In this document: positions 35,093 to 47,672 of the stretch, piece by piece
How the letters are laid out: every line of letters begins with the position of its first letter
Numbering within the stretch: the stretch's first letter is position 1
Origin: CAZOZZ01 sp965262425
GTDB lineage: Bacteria; Acidobacteriota; Terriglobia; 20CM-2-55-15
Direction: 5' to 3'
DNA: 64,000 bases
Assembly (NCBI GenBank): GCA_965262425.1
Contig: OZ253536.1
Span: 806,001 to 870,000, forward strand
Notes under the pieces: model-generated
What the model was told of the DNA's origin: nothing
Database searches by the model: none
What the model saw: the letters and a program-made list of their open reading frames with translations, nothing else
Program-made: the position numbers and the translations under genes

Positions 35093-38000
35093 ATGAAACG
35101 ACACACGTCTCGCTCCACGATTGCAGTGGTAATGATCACCATGTTGGCTTTTGTGGCACCGACCACCCTATTCGGGCAGCAGCCCACAGACGATCAGGTC
35201 AGGCGACTAGGGTTGCAACACCATCTCGACTACAACGTGCCGTTGGCCGCCGCGACTTTTATAGGCACTCATAACTCTTTCGCCAATCCAGAGGATGACC
35301 TGAACAGCCTTCCCTTCAGAAACCACTCCTTCGGCATTGACGAGCAGTTGAGAGCTGGTGCGCGCATCCTGAACTACGACATCTACCCTGGCGGATCCGT
35401 GCGGATGTGCCACGGTAGTTGCTTCGTTGCCGAAGGTGAGACGTTCATCTATGGACTTCGTGAACTCGATTTCTGGTTGTTCGAAACGGCGAACGGGGAT
35501 GAGGTCGTCCTTCTCGTCCTCCAGGACGCGTTAGACACAAACGCAGATCATGATTCAGCGCTCGCTGATATCAAGAGTGCGCTTGGAGACCGTGTCTATA
35601 CTCCGACAGATCACTTCGGCGGAAGTAATAACCGGGCTTGCCGCGACGTCCCAATGCAGGCCCTGACAAAGCAGGACGTTCTCGATGCGGATAGAAATGT
35701 TCTCATAGCATCTTTTTCGACTACCGACGGGGGTGCGTGCGACCTCGCCGGTGGCGAATGGCGGGACTGGTGTGGGAACTACCGGTTCTGGCCGCTCCCA
35801 GGTTCGTTTTCGATTCCACGATGCAGCGATATCCCCATCAGTGGACCATCGCCGCAGAAGACCGCTGTGTCGGATGCGTTCTGACTTTTGATCCATACGG
35901 CGCTGGCAAAGTCGAAGACGCACTGTTGCGGGGAGCCGGCGTACTCGGCTTAGACTTCTTCGTGACCCAGAGTCGGCATGAATCCGCCATCTGGAGTTGG
36001 GAGCCGGGTCAACCGGATCGCGCCACGGACTCCTGCGCAGTTTTCGAACCGCTCACTTTTGGTCCCAGCGGAGAACTTATCGTACACACTAAATGGAACG
36101 ACGCTAGCTGTTCCAGAAATGTCATCCGGTTTGCCTGTCAGAACACGAGAGACGGCAGTTGGGCTATCGCCCAGGGAAGTTCGGGTTTCTCGGGGGGAGA
36201 TGCCGCATGCACTAACTTGGGCGACTACGCGTTTTCTGTGCCGGTCAACGCCACTTCCAACGATGCCATGCAGCGGGAAGTAGGCACCACTCCGGTTTAT
36301 CTGAACCTTCGTTCGCAGGACGGGATCCATTACGCGCCCGTCAACCTAGACCTCGCCTCATTACCCTCGAATCAGATTTCCCTTCTGGAAAACCCCGGAC
36401 AGGCCAACCAACTGAGATTTCCTTTTGACCCGGACAAACAATTCCAATACGTAAAGATTCCCGAGGATACCCCATGGGAAGAGATTCAATTAGACGTGCA
36501 GGGGGCGAGGGGTGGCCCGGCAACTGTAAACCCCCTGGTTGGAAACACCAAATCCGCTAGCGGTGGTCAGGGAGCTGAATTGATATCGCGTTTTCGCATT
36601 GGGCATGGAGTCAACGAGATACCACCCGGCTCCGGTCTGGGCATCGTGCTGGGAGCGCGTGGGAAGAGCGACTCCGGTTCGTCCAAGGCGACAGCTGGCG
36701 GCGGCGGGGGCTCTGGGGTTCTCTTGTTTCGGCCAGGTTCGGACGATTGGGAACCCCTGACCGTTGCCGGCGGCGGGGGCGGCGCCTTTGCCAACATTGG
36801 TACGGGAAAACCTGGACAAGACGGCGATAGGGCTGGGCTGGTCTCCAAGGCGAGCCGAGGGGGAGGCAATGGTGCAGAAGGATTGTATGGAGGAGGCGGC
36901 GGCGCGAGGCTCGAGTCCCGGTTTGACGTTGATGGAGTCGGCGGTGGACGTTCCGGCGGCGGCGGCGGCGAGGCCAAAGGAAATTCAGATGGTGCCGGCG
37001 GTTTTGGTTTTGGAGGGGGTGGTGCAGGCGGTGGCAACGCGTTGAAGCCAGGCAAAAGAGGTGCTGGTGGCGGTGGCGGCTATCGAGGTGGTGACGGAGC
37101 CGAGGCATCAAGAGGTGATGCCGGGCGGAGCTATGCGCACACCCAGGATTTAAGCACTCTTGTGTTCCGTTCTCGAAAATCCGATGGGGATCTCACCGTT
37201 ACACTGTTTGACGTGGACATCCCGAACCGTGCGCCAACAGCCGTGAGCGATGCCTATGAGCTAGATGAAGATCTCGCCTTGCTTGCGAACATAGTCCGTA
37301 ATGATACCGATCCGGAGGGCGATGCTTTGATCGCAATCCTGGTTGCGCCGACCAGTAACGGGACCCTGGTGCTGAACGGTAGCGGGACGCTCTCTTACAA
37401 TCCGAACGCGAATTTCTGTGGTAGCGACTTCTTCCTGTACTCCGCCAATGATGGACGGTTGTCCTCCCCCCCGGCAATTGTGACAATCGACGTGCTCTGC
37501 ATCAACGATCCGCCGGTTGCCAATGACGATGATTACGAGACGACTGAGGACTTGGGATTCTTGTCGGCGCCCAGCATACTCCTTAACGACACCGATGCGG
37601 ATGGCGATGCATTTGACCTGATCCTCGACACCAGGACCAGCAATGGGACCCTGCAGTTCCCCATCCCCTTCCATTTCCTTTACATTCCCAGCCCCGATTT
37701 CTGCGGGACCGACAGCTTTCTCTACCACGTCACCGATGGAAAGTCGAACTCCTTCCAGGCAACTGTGACGATCAACGTGGCGTGCGTCAACGATCCACCG
37801 GTAGCCCAGAATGATACGCTCGGCACGGACGAAGACACGCCGTTGATCGTGCCGCCGGCCGGCGTGCTTGGGAACGACAGGGATGTGGACGGGGATGTGT
37901 TGTCCGCGGTGCTGGATTCTATCCCGGCCCACGGGAGCGTGACGCTGAACGGCGACGGGTCTCTGACCTACACGCCGGCTGCGAACTTCAACGGGGGCGA

Positions 38001-41000
38001 CAGCTTCACCTACCATGCCAACGACGGGACCGATGACAGCAATGTCGTGACGGTCACGGTCACGGTGAATTCGGTGAACGATCCCCCAGTCGCCGCGGCT
38101 GACCCGTACAGCACGGACGAAGACACACCGTTGACGGTGGTCGCGGCCGGAGTGCTGGGGAATGATAACGATCCGGTGGAAGGAGACGCCCTGACGGCGG
38201 TGCTGGATACCGGTCCAGCGAACGGGAGCGTGACACTGAGCCCGAACGGCTCTCTGACGTACACGCCGGCTGCGAACTTCAACGGAAGCGACAGCTTCAC
38301 CTACCATGCCAACGACGGGACCGATGACAGCAATGTCGTGACGGTCACGATCACCGTGAATCCGGTGAACGATCCGCCGGTGGCCAACGACGACGACAGA
38401 TCCGTCGATGAAGACATGCAACTGACAGGCACGGTGAAGGCCAACGACGGCGATGTGGAGGGCGATGCCACCGTTTCGCGGGTTTCCGGGCCGACCAACG
38501 GGGCTTTGACGCTGAACGCGGACGGCTCCTTCTCATATACGCCGGAGGAGAACTACAACGGTCCGGACAGCTTTGTTTATGAACTGGCAGACGACGAGGC
38601 GAGTGACGAAGCGACTGTCCGCATAACGGTGAATCCGGTCAACGATCCGTCGGTAGCCGTTCTGGCTCCTGCAGCCCGGATAGTCGAGTTGGGAGACAGC
38701 GCATTTCTCGACGCAGCAGGCTCATTTGATGTCGATGGTGATGTTCTGACCTTCAGTTGGACCGGGGAGGGGACGGCCGGTATTGCGGATAACCAGACCG
38801 TGAATCTTGGCGCCGTCGATATCTATCTCTACACTTTGAGGGTCAGTGACGGCCAGGCCGGCTCCACGGCGTCTGCAACCGTGACGGTCGAGGACACGAC
38901 GGATCCGGTTATCACATCGGCGATTCCGGATGCCTGTGGGTTCTGGCCGGCGAATCATAAGCTCGTGACGGCGGGAACGATCGCGGCGTCGGATCTGGGC
39001 GGCGTTAACCTGTCCATCGTTGTCACGAGCAACGAGCCCATAAACGGTCTGGGTGACGGTGACGCGGACCCGGACTGGGTGGTTGACATGAACGCGGATG
39101 GAACGGCTGGAACGATACAGTTGCGTTCCGAACGGTCGGGAACCGGTACACCCTCAAGATCTACAATGGTGGCCGCAACGGAGAGTTCCGCCCCGTGTCC
39201 AGCGCCACCGTTCTGGTCAACGGAGCCCGCGTCGTCCTGCCGCGAGCCTTCAATCAGCAGGTGACCCTGATCGAAAGACCGGTGTCGCTTTCGACCGACA
39301 ACACGGTGGACGTTCGCCTCCAGAGCAGCCCGAATTCCGGTCTAACTCTGGAGATCATAGGCGTCGATAATGATCAGCCTCAGATCATCGCAGCGGCTGT
39401 TCCCCAGCCCAACGCGCAGGGATGGAACAACTCGGACGTCACGGTTGGCTTTACGTGTGTGGATGCGACTAGCGGTGTTGCCAGTTGCACGGATCCAATC
39501 ACCGTGGCAGCGGAGGGTGCAGGCCAAGTGGTCACCGGGACTGCCGTCGATTTGGCCGGCAACCTGGCCACGGCAAACGCTCAGGTGAACCTCGACAAAA
39601 CGAACCCGACAATCGCCCCAACCATCGACCCTGCGCCCAATCCGAGCGGTTGGAACAACACCGATGTCACTGTGGGATTCGTCTGTGCGGACGGACTGAG
39701 CGGCATCCTCAGATGCACGGCTCCGATCTCGATTCTTTCTGAAGGGGCCGGCCAGCCATTCACCGGACTCGCAACGGATCTGGCGGGGAACTCCTCCTCG
39801 TCCGCAGGGTCTGTCAATGTCGACGCAACAGCTCCCCTGGTGGGCATCAACTCTCCGGCGGACGGCACCTACTTGAACACCCCCAGCATCACGGTGACCG
39901 GGACTATGTCGGACGCGCTGTCCAGGATCGATCGAGTGGTTTGCAATGGCGTACCCGCCACATTGGACGTCGGCACTTTCAGTTGTGACGTGACTTTGGT
40001 GGAAGGACCCAATTCGGTCAGCGCGCTCGCATCGGATCTGGCCGGTAATACCGCCAGTGCCTCGACTACGGTGAAGCTGGACACGGAACCGCCGACGATC
40101 ACGTCGACTCTTGATCCAGTACCCAGACCGAACGGTTGGAACAACCAACCCGTGACAGTGACGTTCAACTGTGCTGATGCCGAGAGTGGGGTCGCCGACT
40201 GCACAGCGCCGGTGACCATTGCGGTCGAAGGTGCCGACCAACAGGCTCTGGGCATCGCAACCGATAACGCAGGGAACACCGCGACCGCGACCGCGATCGT
40301 CAGCCTGGACCAGACGCCGCCGCGCGTGATCATCACAAGCCCTGTCGATGGGACGACGTTTGCAAGCCCGAGCGTGGTCTTAACGGGGACGATGTCCGAC
40401 GCTCTGTCGGGAACCGGAGAATTGACCTGTAATGGAATCCCCACGACCGTCGCGGACGGTGCATTCAGTTGCGACGTACTGCTGGTCGAAGGCCCGAACA
40501 CGATCACCGCGACGGGGCTCGATCTGGCCGGGAATGTCACCTCAGCCGCCGTCACGATCAACGTCATTACCGACCAGGAGGGCCCGAGCCTTACCGTGAA
40601 CGCCCCCTCGGAAGGCGCGATATCCTTCAACGGTTCTCCGACCATCGACCTGCGCTACAGCGATCCCAGTGGAGTGGACCTGGCGAGCCTGATTTTGACG
40701 GCAAACGGTACTCCGCTGATAGTTGATTGCCAGCTTAGCGGTGGTGGGGGCCGCTGTCCGCCCATCACTCCACTCGCAGACGGGGTCTTTGAGCTTACCG
40801 TTTCGATCGCTGACTTGCTCGGGAACGTCACATCGTTGGGGGTGAGGTTCGCCATCGACTCCGAACCGGTGCCCGTGTCGATCGACTTTCCCCTACAGGG
40901 TTTGATCACTGCGGATGGGCAAGTCCGGGTGGACGGCACTGCAGGTCCAAATGTCGCGTCCGTCGATGTGAACGGTGTTCCCGCTGCGCTTAGCGGGTTT

Positions 41001-43505
41001 ACTTTTTCGGCCGACATTCCCTTACGCGAGGGCGTCAACATGCTGGTCGCGGTGGCGACGGCCCCGAGCGGAAAGACGGGGACGGATTCGATAGACGTGA
41101 CCCGCGACAACGCAGCACCCATCGTCCGGATCGATTCACCGCGGGACGGCTTTGTGTCGGTCAACGACACTATCGACGTCACCGGCCTGGTCAATGACAT
41201 CGTCGACGGCGGAGTGAACGCAACCGTTACCGTCAACGGACAGCCGACTGCGGTGGTGAACGGAACATTCATGCTGACCGAGCTGAAGTTGTTCGGGGGC
41301 GTCAATACGATTACGGCGACGGCCGTCGACGAAGTCGGCAACGCCGGCAGCCAGACTATATCCGTCGTTTTCGATCCGCCGACCGGTTTCCGTATCACCC
41401 AGTTTTCGGGCAACGGACAGTCTGCGCCGGTCAACGCGCCTCTGGCCGATCAACTCGTCGCCCGAGTTCAGGATCCGTCCGGCACGCCGGCGGCCGGCCG
41501 GATCGTGACATTTGAGGTCACCCGAAACAGCGGGATACTCTCGACCGGCTCCGGGCAGACCGGACGCAAGATTCAAGTCGCCACGGACGGCAACGGCGAA
41601 GCAAGGATTGGTTTCACTATCGGTGATACCGCCGGTGAAGGCAACAATCGTGTCGTGGCTCGGGCGCTCGGTGTCGCGGGCGAGGTGGAGTTTTGCGCGT
41701 CGGGATTGTCCACGGCCGCGAGCCGAATACTCGCCAACCAAGGCGACAACCAGCGAGGTCTCGTCGGAGCCCCACTCGCTACCCCGTTCGAAGCCCTGGT
41801 TGTGGATACGGCAGGAAACCCTGTCAGAGGCGTAGAAGTGACGTTTGCGGTCCTTCGGGGTGGCGGAACCCTCAACGGTCAGGCCGACCACACGCTCCCG
41901 ACCGATGCGAACGGCCTGGCGCGGGTGATGTTGACGCTGGGCGCGGATGAAGGAATAAGCAACAACTTGGTCAACGCCAGCTTTGCCGGCCTGACCGCAG
42001 CGCCGGCGACCTTTGCCGCCTCTGGCATCCTTCCGCGAGATCCGGTTTTGACAAGCTTCCGCGGAGTCGTGCTGGACAGCGGTCAGACTCCGATTCCGGG
42101 CGCAACTGTGTCGATCCCGGGGAGCATTGCGTCCGGGGCAACGAATGCGGGCGGTCAGTTCGTGATCGAGGGTGTGCCGGTCGGTACGATCCATCTCCGG
42201 ATCGACCCAACAACCAGTCCCCGTCCCGAAACCTTTCCGCCGCTCGAGTTCGAAACCGTAACTGTCGCCGGCAATGTCAACATTCTCGGCCAACCCATCA
42301 TTCTGCCGTTCCTGGACACAGTGGCATCAAAACAAGTCGGTGGAAACGCGGACGTCAACCTGACTATGACGGGTGTTGCCGGCTTTTCGTTGACGGTCTT
42401 CGCCAACTCGGTGACATTTCCTGACGGTTCGTCCACAGGCCAGTTGATCGTCAGCCAGGTGCACCTGGACAAAGTCCCGATGCCACCACCGGGTGGATCG
42501 GTCTTCATGGCTCCGGCATGGACTCTCCAGCCGGCAGGAGTCCAGTTCGACCCGCCAATTCGGGTCACGATTCCGAACAACGGGCAGCCACCAGGGAGCG
42601 TCGTCGACCTGTTCCAGTTCGACCATGACCTGAATGAGTTCATCAGCATCGGAAAGGGCACGGTATCGGAGGATGGTTCGCTGATCGAGTCGGACCCGGG
42701 GTTTGGTGTTACGCGAGCCGGTTGGGGTGGGGCCCGCCTCCCTGATCCGCCACCAACCACAGTTGTTGCTCACACGGATGACAGGAATCCCTGCTCAAGT
42801 TGCGGCCTGTTGACTTGCACGCCGGTCTTGAGTTCGACCGACCCGGCTTGCTGCGGCGGTAATCCGATCGACCTGACGACTGAATTCTGTGCTCCTTCTT
42901 CCCTTGGAACCACCGAGGTCAGGCTCAAACGCTCGCAGTACTGTTCTGTGCCTTGCCCGCCTGGCGAGACATGTCCTCCTTTGGGCCTGAATAAGATCGT
43001 CAACCAAAACGAGAAGGGAAAACAACCGATCGAGCTGGAGGAATGCCCGCTTAGAACGCAGAACTTAAGGGATCACGAGAATGATGGTTGTTCATTTCCC
43101 GTAGGGGCAATTCGTCTGGCTCTTAAGTCGCCGCTCCGCGACACGCTGTTGCAGGGTGAACCAAGGTTAGCAAAAGTTGAACAAAGTACGTTCGATCCCG
43201 ATGACCCTGCGGGAAGTGGATATATCACTAGCTTCCATAATCCGGCCTGTGACCCCAAGACTGGTGCCAATTGTGACGCTGCGTGTGACATCCATGACAC
43301 CTGTTACCAGACCTGTGGTAGCACACAACGCGAGTGTGACCTTATGTTCCACGACTCGGCAACGTCGACGTGCCAAAGCCTCCCTGCGGGGGCCCTTCAG
43401 GACGAATGTCTAGCGTGGGCACAGCTTCATTTCAAAGGGCTATTGTTCTTCGGGGAAGGTGCATTTGAAAACAGGCAGGCGCAGTACTGCCAGTGCTGCC
43501 CATAG
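35093..43505 (+). pseudogene. Giant secreted PLC-like / cadherin-like / phospholipase A2-like protein (two frameshifts)
   Basis: ATG 35093, signal peptide (to about residue 28), then a PLC-like phosphodiesterase region: 'TFIGTHNSFANPED', 'EQLRAGARILNYDI', 'FFDSTMQRYP'-like continuation. A frameshift near 35800 and another near 39140 move the coding sequence between three frames; repaired length is about 2800 residues. Next a Gly-rich block (36640-37120), five tandem 'VNDPPVA...DED' cadherin/Ig-like repeats (37220-38650), HYR/Big-type modules with 'GWNN.DVTVGF.C' repeats, a carboxypeptidase-regulatory-like fold, and a C-terminal 'CDAACDIHDTCYQTCGSTQR', 'CDLMF' phospholipase A2 active site (His-Asp pair). 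Expected at the surface or secreted. If the shifts are real, it is a pseudogene in three pieces; if they are assembly errors, it is intact. Confidence 0.75.
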
Positions 43506-43694
43506 ACAGATCTTAGCGCTTATTCGGAGCCGAACAGATTGAACATTGTGCCATTGCCTGAAAACGCGATCCGATTGTTCGCATCTCTCGGAGTTGAGCA
43601 CCGAATGCAGCGAATAGTTGGAACTTTTCTTGGATGGATCGTATTCCCCTGGTTGGTGCTTCTTGTTATCTGGATCGAACTCCCGGGGCAGAAC

Positions 43695-43778
43695 GTTGTT
43701 GTCGTTGACGGGTTGACAATTGTCGGCCCATCGCACGTTGTTGTCGTTGACGGGTTGACAATTGTCGGCCCATCGCAC
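43695..43778 (+). repeat. 42-bp perfect tandem duplication
   Basis: Two consecutive copies of a 42-bp unit (43695-43736, 43737-43778) encode two 'VVVVDGLTIVGPSH' blocks (first residue shared) just after the signal anchor. The copies are identical, so the duplication is recent or unstable. Confidence 0.9.
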
Positions 43779-45366
43779 CTTTTGGTAGGTCAGTCCGATC
43801 AGCTTGTCGTAACGAACACAGCAACAGGACAGAACCTAACTCGGAGTGTTGACGGAACCGCCTACCACATTTCGGATCCGACTGTGGTGAGTGTATCTCT
43901 GGATGGCACGGTGACTGGCTTGGCCACAGGTGTCGCCAAGATTCATGCCGTGAACGGCGACGTCGTTAGCTTGTTTTCCGACGTGCCTGCGCCAACAGGC
44001 GTCAAGTTCCTGGCTGGTAGGTCAACTGTGGTCGTTGGTGCTCCGAATGACACCGACGGTGATGGACTACCCGACGGATATGAAACGAGTGCCGGGTTGG
44101 ATTCTAATGATCCGGACGACGCCTTCTTGGATGCCGACGGCGACTTCTTGACGAATCTTGAGGAATTCGGGCTTGGCACGAATCCGACGTCAGCGGACAC
44201 AGACGGCGACGGCTTAGTTGACGGCAGCGAGCAAGCAGCCGGATTCGACCCGCTCGTTTCGGATTTCCGTCCCAACTATCCGCTCGATGAGAACTGTGTC
44301 GTGACCGCCTTGAATCGGTCTACTCAAATGCTAGCCAACGGTACGTTCAGAATTGATAATGTTCCGCTTGATGTTGGAACGTTCAGGGCACGTGTTGTTT
44401 GTGACCAACTGGCGGGGACGTCGCTCGCACAATCCGAACTGCTTGTTGGAATAGTGGGTGGAATCACCCAAATCGCAAATCTCCAGGTCGGTAGTTCCAC
44501 CAGTCCGCTGTCTTTGAATCTTCAGTCGCCGTCTCTGTCGCTAGACTCCACAACCCCCGTTGCTCAAGTCCAGGTGTTTGGCAGCCTTCCGGACGGCACC
44601 ACGGCCGATCTTACATCCTCTCAGAGCGGCACTTTCTATCGCACGTCGAATCCCTCTCTCGCGTCCGTCTCGCCCGAGGGTGTGGTGCGAGGGCTCGCCA
44701 GCGGCACCGCTGTGATTACCGCGGCCAATGATGGCGTCGTCGGTGCGATCGCCTTGATGGTCGCATTCGGCAACGATTCCGACGGGGACGGTATCCCGGA
44801 CGATTTCGAGACGTCAAACGCGATCAGTCCGGGGGGCACGAATCTGGCTCTCTTGCCCGGCGTGCAGGTGAGCACCAGCAGCGAGTCAGCTGGCTCGCCA
44901 GCCCAGAACGCCGTTGATGGAGATCCCCTGACTTCCTGGTTCACTGCATCGGGTGACGCAGCGAACCAGGGCAGCAGTCCGTTCATCGAACTGACTCTTC
45001 CGGCGGACGCAGATGTCGCCCAGATCGCACTTGTGGGTAATCGGCAGCCACCCGACGGGGCTGACTTTCTGACGGGCCGCTTTGAAGTCTTCGATGCAGC
45101 CGGCACCGCCCTCTTTACACGCGACACCTTTCTTCCGGGCCTCTCCCGCGATCTGACCATCCCCCTGAGCCTTTCCAGCGTTCGACGGGTCCGTTTCACG
45201 TCAACCAACGACGAGGGCAACACGCCCGGGCTTGCGGAGTTTCTGGTCATCTCGGGACCGGGCGGCGCAGGGCTCAACCCGACCAGCGCGGCCGATGCAA
45301 CGTTGGACTTCGACGGGGATGGGCTGACGAACCTTCAGGAATTCGATCTGGGGACAAGCATCTTCC

Positions 45367-45683
45367 GGGTCTTCCGCAGAATTTGTGGGTAAAACCGTCT
45401 TCCATCGCCGCTTGAGGAGACCACGGTGCTCGCCAAGCCTCAAGGCTTCCCTCGCAAGCTCGGCGGCTGCGCCGGCCTTGACCCTCGGCTGCGCTCCGCG
45501 GTGTCGGCTGGTGTGGGCGATGGGGAACGGGGCCTCCGGCGGGGGCTCCGGGCACCGGGTGTAGGCGTCCGACCGAAGTGGGTACTGGAATATTCGCCGT
45601 CGAACAAAAGAATAAGGTACTTTGTTTCAATTACTTATGTGCGCACAGGCCTTTGGACTGCCCACAAATTCTGCGGAGGAGGC
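45367..45683. mobile_element. 317-bp MITE with ISL3-type ends, copy 3
   Basis: Identical length to the other two copies. 8-bp duplication CATCTTCC at 45359-45366 and 45684-45691. It introduces a stop ('FRVFRRICG*') into the TSP3 protein gene. Confidence 0.94.
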
Positions 45684-46254
45684 CATCTTCCTTTCGGACA
45701 CGGATTCCGATGGTCTGTCCGACAGCGCGGAAGGCTCGATCGGATCGAATCCGTTGCTGGCTGATAGCGATAACGATGGATTGCTCGACGGCGAGGAGCC
45801 CAGCCCGACAGCGGACTCGGACAACGACGGGATTATCAATGTTCTGGACCGCGACAGTGACAACGACACCCTTCCTGACGGTGCCGAGGTCCGGATCGGG
45901 CTCAATCCCTTGCGTGCGGACTCGAACGGGAATGGGATCTCGGACCGGGATGAGGATGCAGACGGGGATCTGCTCCCGAATGGAGAAGAAATCATCCAGA
46001 ACACCGATCCCGGGAACTCCGATACTGACGGCGACGAATTGAGTGATTTCGCCGAGGTGTTCGGGCCGACCGACCCTCTGAATCCGGACACGGATGGGGA
46101 CGGCTTCAAGGACGGACTCGAGACGGTTCTTAATTCCGATCCTCTCGATGCGAACAGTGTGCCGGCATTCCCGCCGCCGACTGTGAGCGAGGCAAACAGC
46201 AAACTCTTCTCCGCGCTGAACGACATCAATCCGGTCGATTTGACTCTTCCAGCG

Positions 46255-46566
46255 AACTTCGTCGGCGAGACGTCGAGCGATCTGATTTCGTTGCTGAACG
46301 ATGTCAATCCGGTCGATCTGACGCTTCCAGCGAACTTCGTCGGTGAGACGTCGAGCGATCTGATTTCGTTGCTGAACGATGTCAATCCGGTCGATCTGAC
46401 GCTTCCAGCGAACTTCGTCGGTGAGACGTCGAGCGATCTGGTTTCGTTGCTGAACGACATCAGTCCGGTCGATCTGACGCTTCCAGCGAATTTCGTCGGT
46501 GAGACGTCGAGCGATCTGGTTTCGTTGCTGAACGATATCAATCCGGTCGATCTGACCGATCCGGCA
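46255..46566 (+). repeat. 78-bp tandem repeat (four units) encoding a 26-residue motif
   Basis: Units at 46255-46332, 46333-46410, 46411-46488 and 46489-46566, with degraded half-units either side (46216-46254, 46567-46590). Each encodes 'NFVGETSSDLISLLND' plus 'VNPVDLTLPA', with minor variants. A likely site of copy-number variation between strains. Confidence 0.9.
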
Positions 46567-47672
46567 AACTTTGTCGGCGAGGCGTTCAGTCCCACCTTTT
46601 CAATCTCGAACCTCTTCGGCTCCACGATCACGATCGCGGATGGCTTCGGCAAGGGGACAAAACCCGATCAGTTGCAGTCGGAAACTGCCGGGGAGGTACC
46701 GGTCGTTAGTCTGAGGGTGGGCGCAGGCGAACCGCTTATTCAGGGACAGACTCTTACGGTTGAGGCCGGAGTCAGCAGCGAGCGTTCCATCGAGACAGTC
46801 GCGTTTGCAGTGAACGGAATTGCTTTCGATATGGACTCAACCCATCCGTTTTCTTCGACTTTTTCCGTGCCGGCTGGGGTCGGCCATCTGAAGTTTGAAG
46901 CTGCTGCCACAGATCTAGACGGAAACGTCGGACGAGCATCCCGCGAGCGCTCGGTGATCCCGGATCCTGGCACAACGGTCCGCGGCCGTGTTGTGGGCAT
47001 CGACGGAACGCCGCTCGCCAGTCAAGAAGTGTCGGTGCAATTGCACGGACTCCGGGCTGACTATTTCGACTTCGAGATCCCGTTGACGTCAATCCCGGAT
47101 CTGGCGGGCCGCGAACCGGATCGTTCGGAGTATGTCTCGTCTGTAAACGTTCTCAATCCAGACCAGCTTTTCGGGAATGATCCCTTCGGAGTCGGCATGA
47201 CTCCCGACTATGCCGCCAGGCTTTCCGGATTCCTGTGGATTAGAGAAACGGGCGACTACACCTTCGTTCTCGGAGCAGATGAAGGGGCCCGGCTGAGAAT
47301 TGGTGGCGGCGTGGCTGTCCAGATGCCTAGAGGAACTGGCGAGTTTCAAGCGTATTCGCGCGCTCTTCGACTCGAGGCCGGGCTGGTCGCAATCGAGATT
47401 ACTTATTACGAAAGCCTGGGTGACGCCGAACTGCAGCTGTCATGGATTCCTCCGTCGGGTGAACTGCATGTGGTTCCGCCAGAACAGTTGGTTGTGGAGG
47501 CTTTTGAGCTGCGGACACTGACGGACGCCGAAGGTGCATTCATTATCCCGGATGTGCCGGCCATGCTGTACGGTTTGCGATTGAGGGTCGACGGGGAAGG
47601 CTTGACACGGGCGATTGAGCCCGTGGCGGGAGCGATCACCGATTTTGGAACCCTCGTCATCAAGAGAGATCA

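Noticed and set aside
33730..35274. A 514-codon plus-strand frame across IS3 and beyond
   Set aside because: It is an out-of-frame shadow of OrfB that runs through the non-coding IS tail; no domain recognised.
36567..37055. Pro-rich minus-strand ORFs opposite the Gly-rich block
   Set aside because: They are the antisense of GGC/GGT-rich coding sequence in the giant protein gene.
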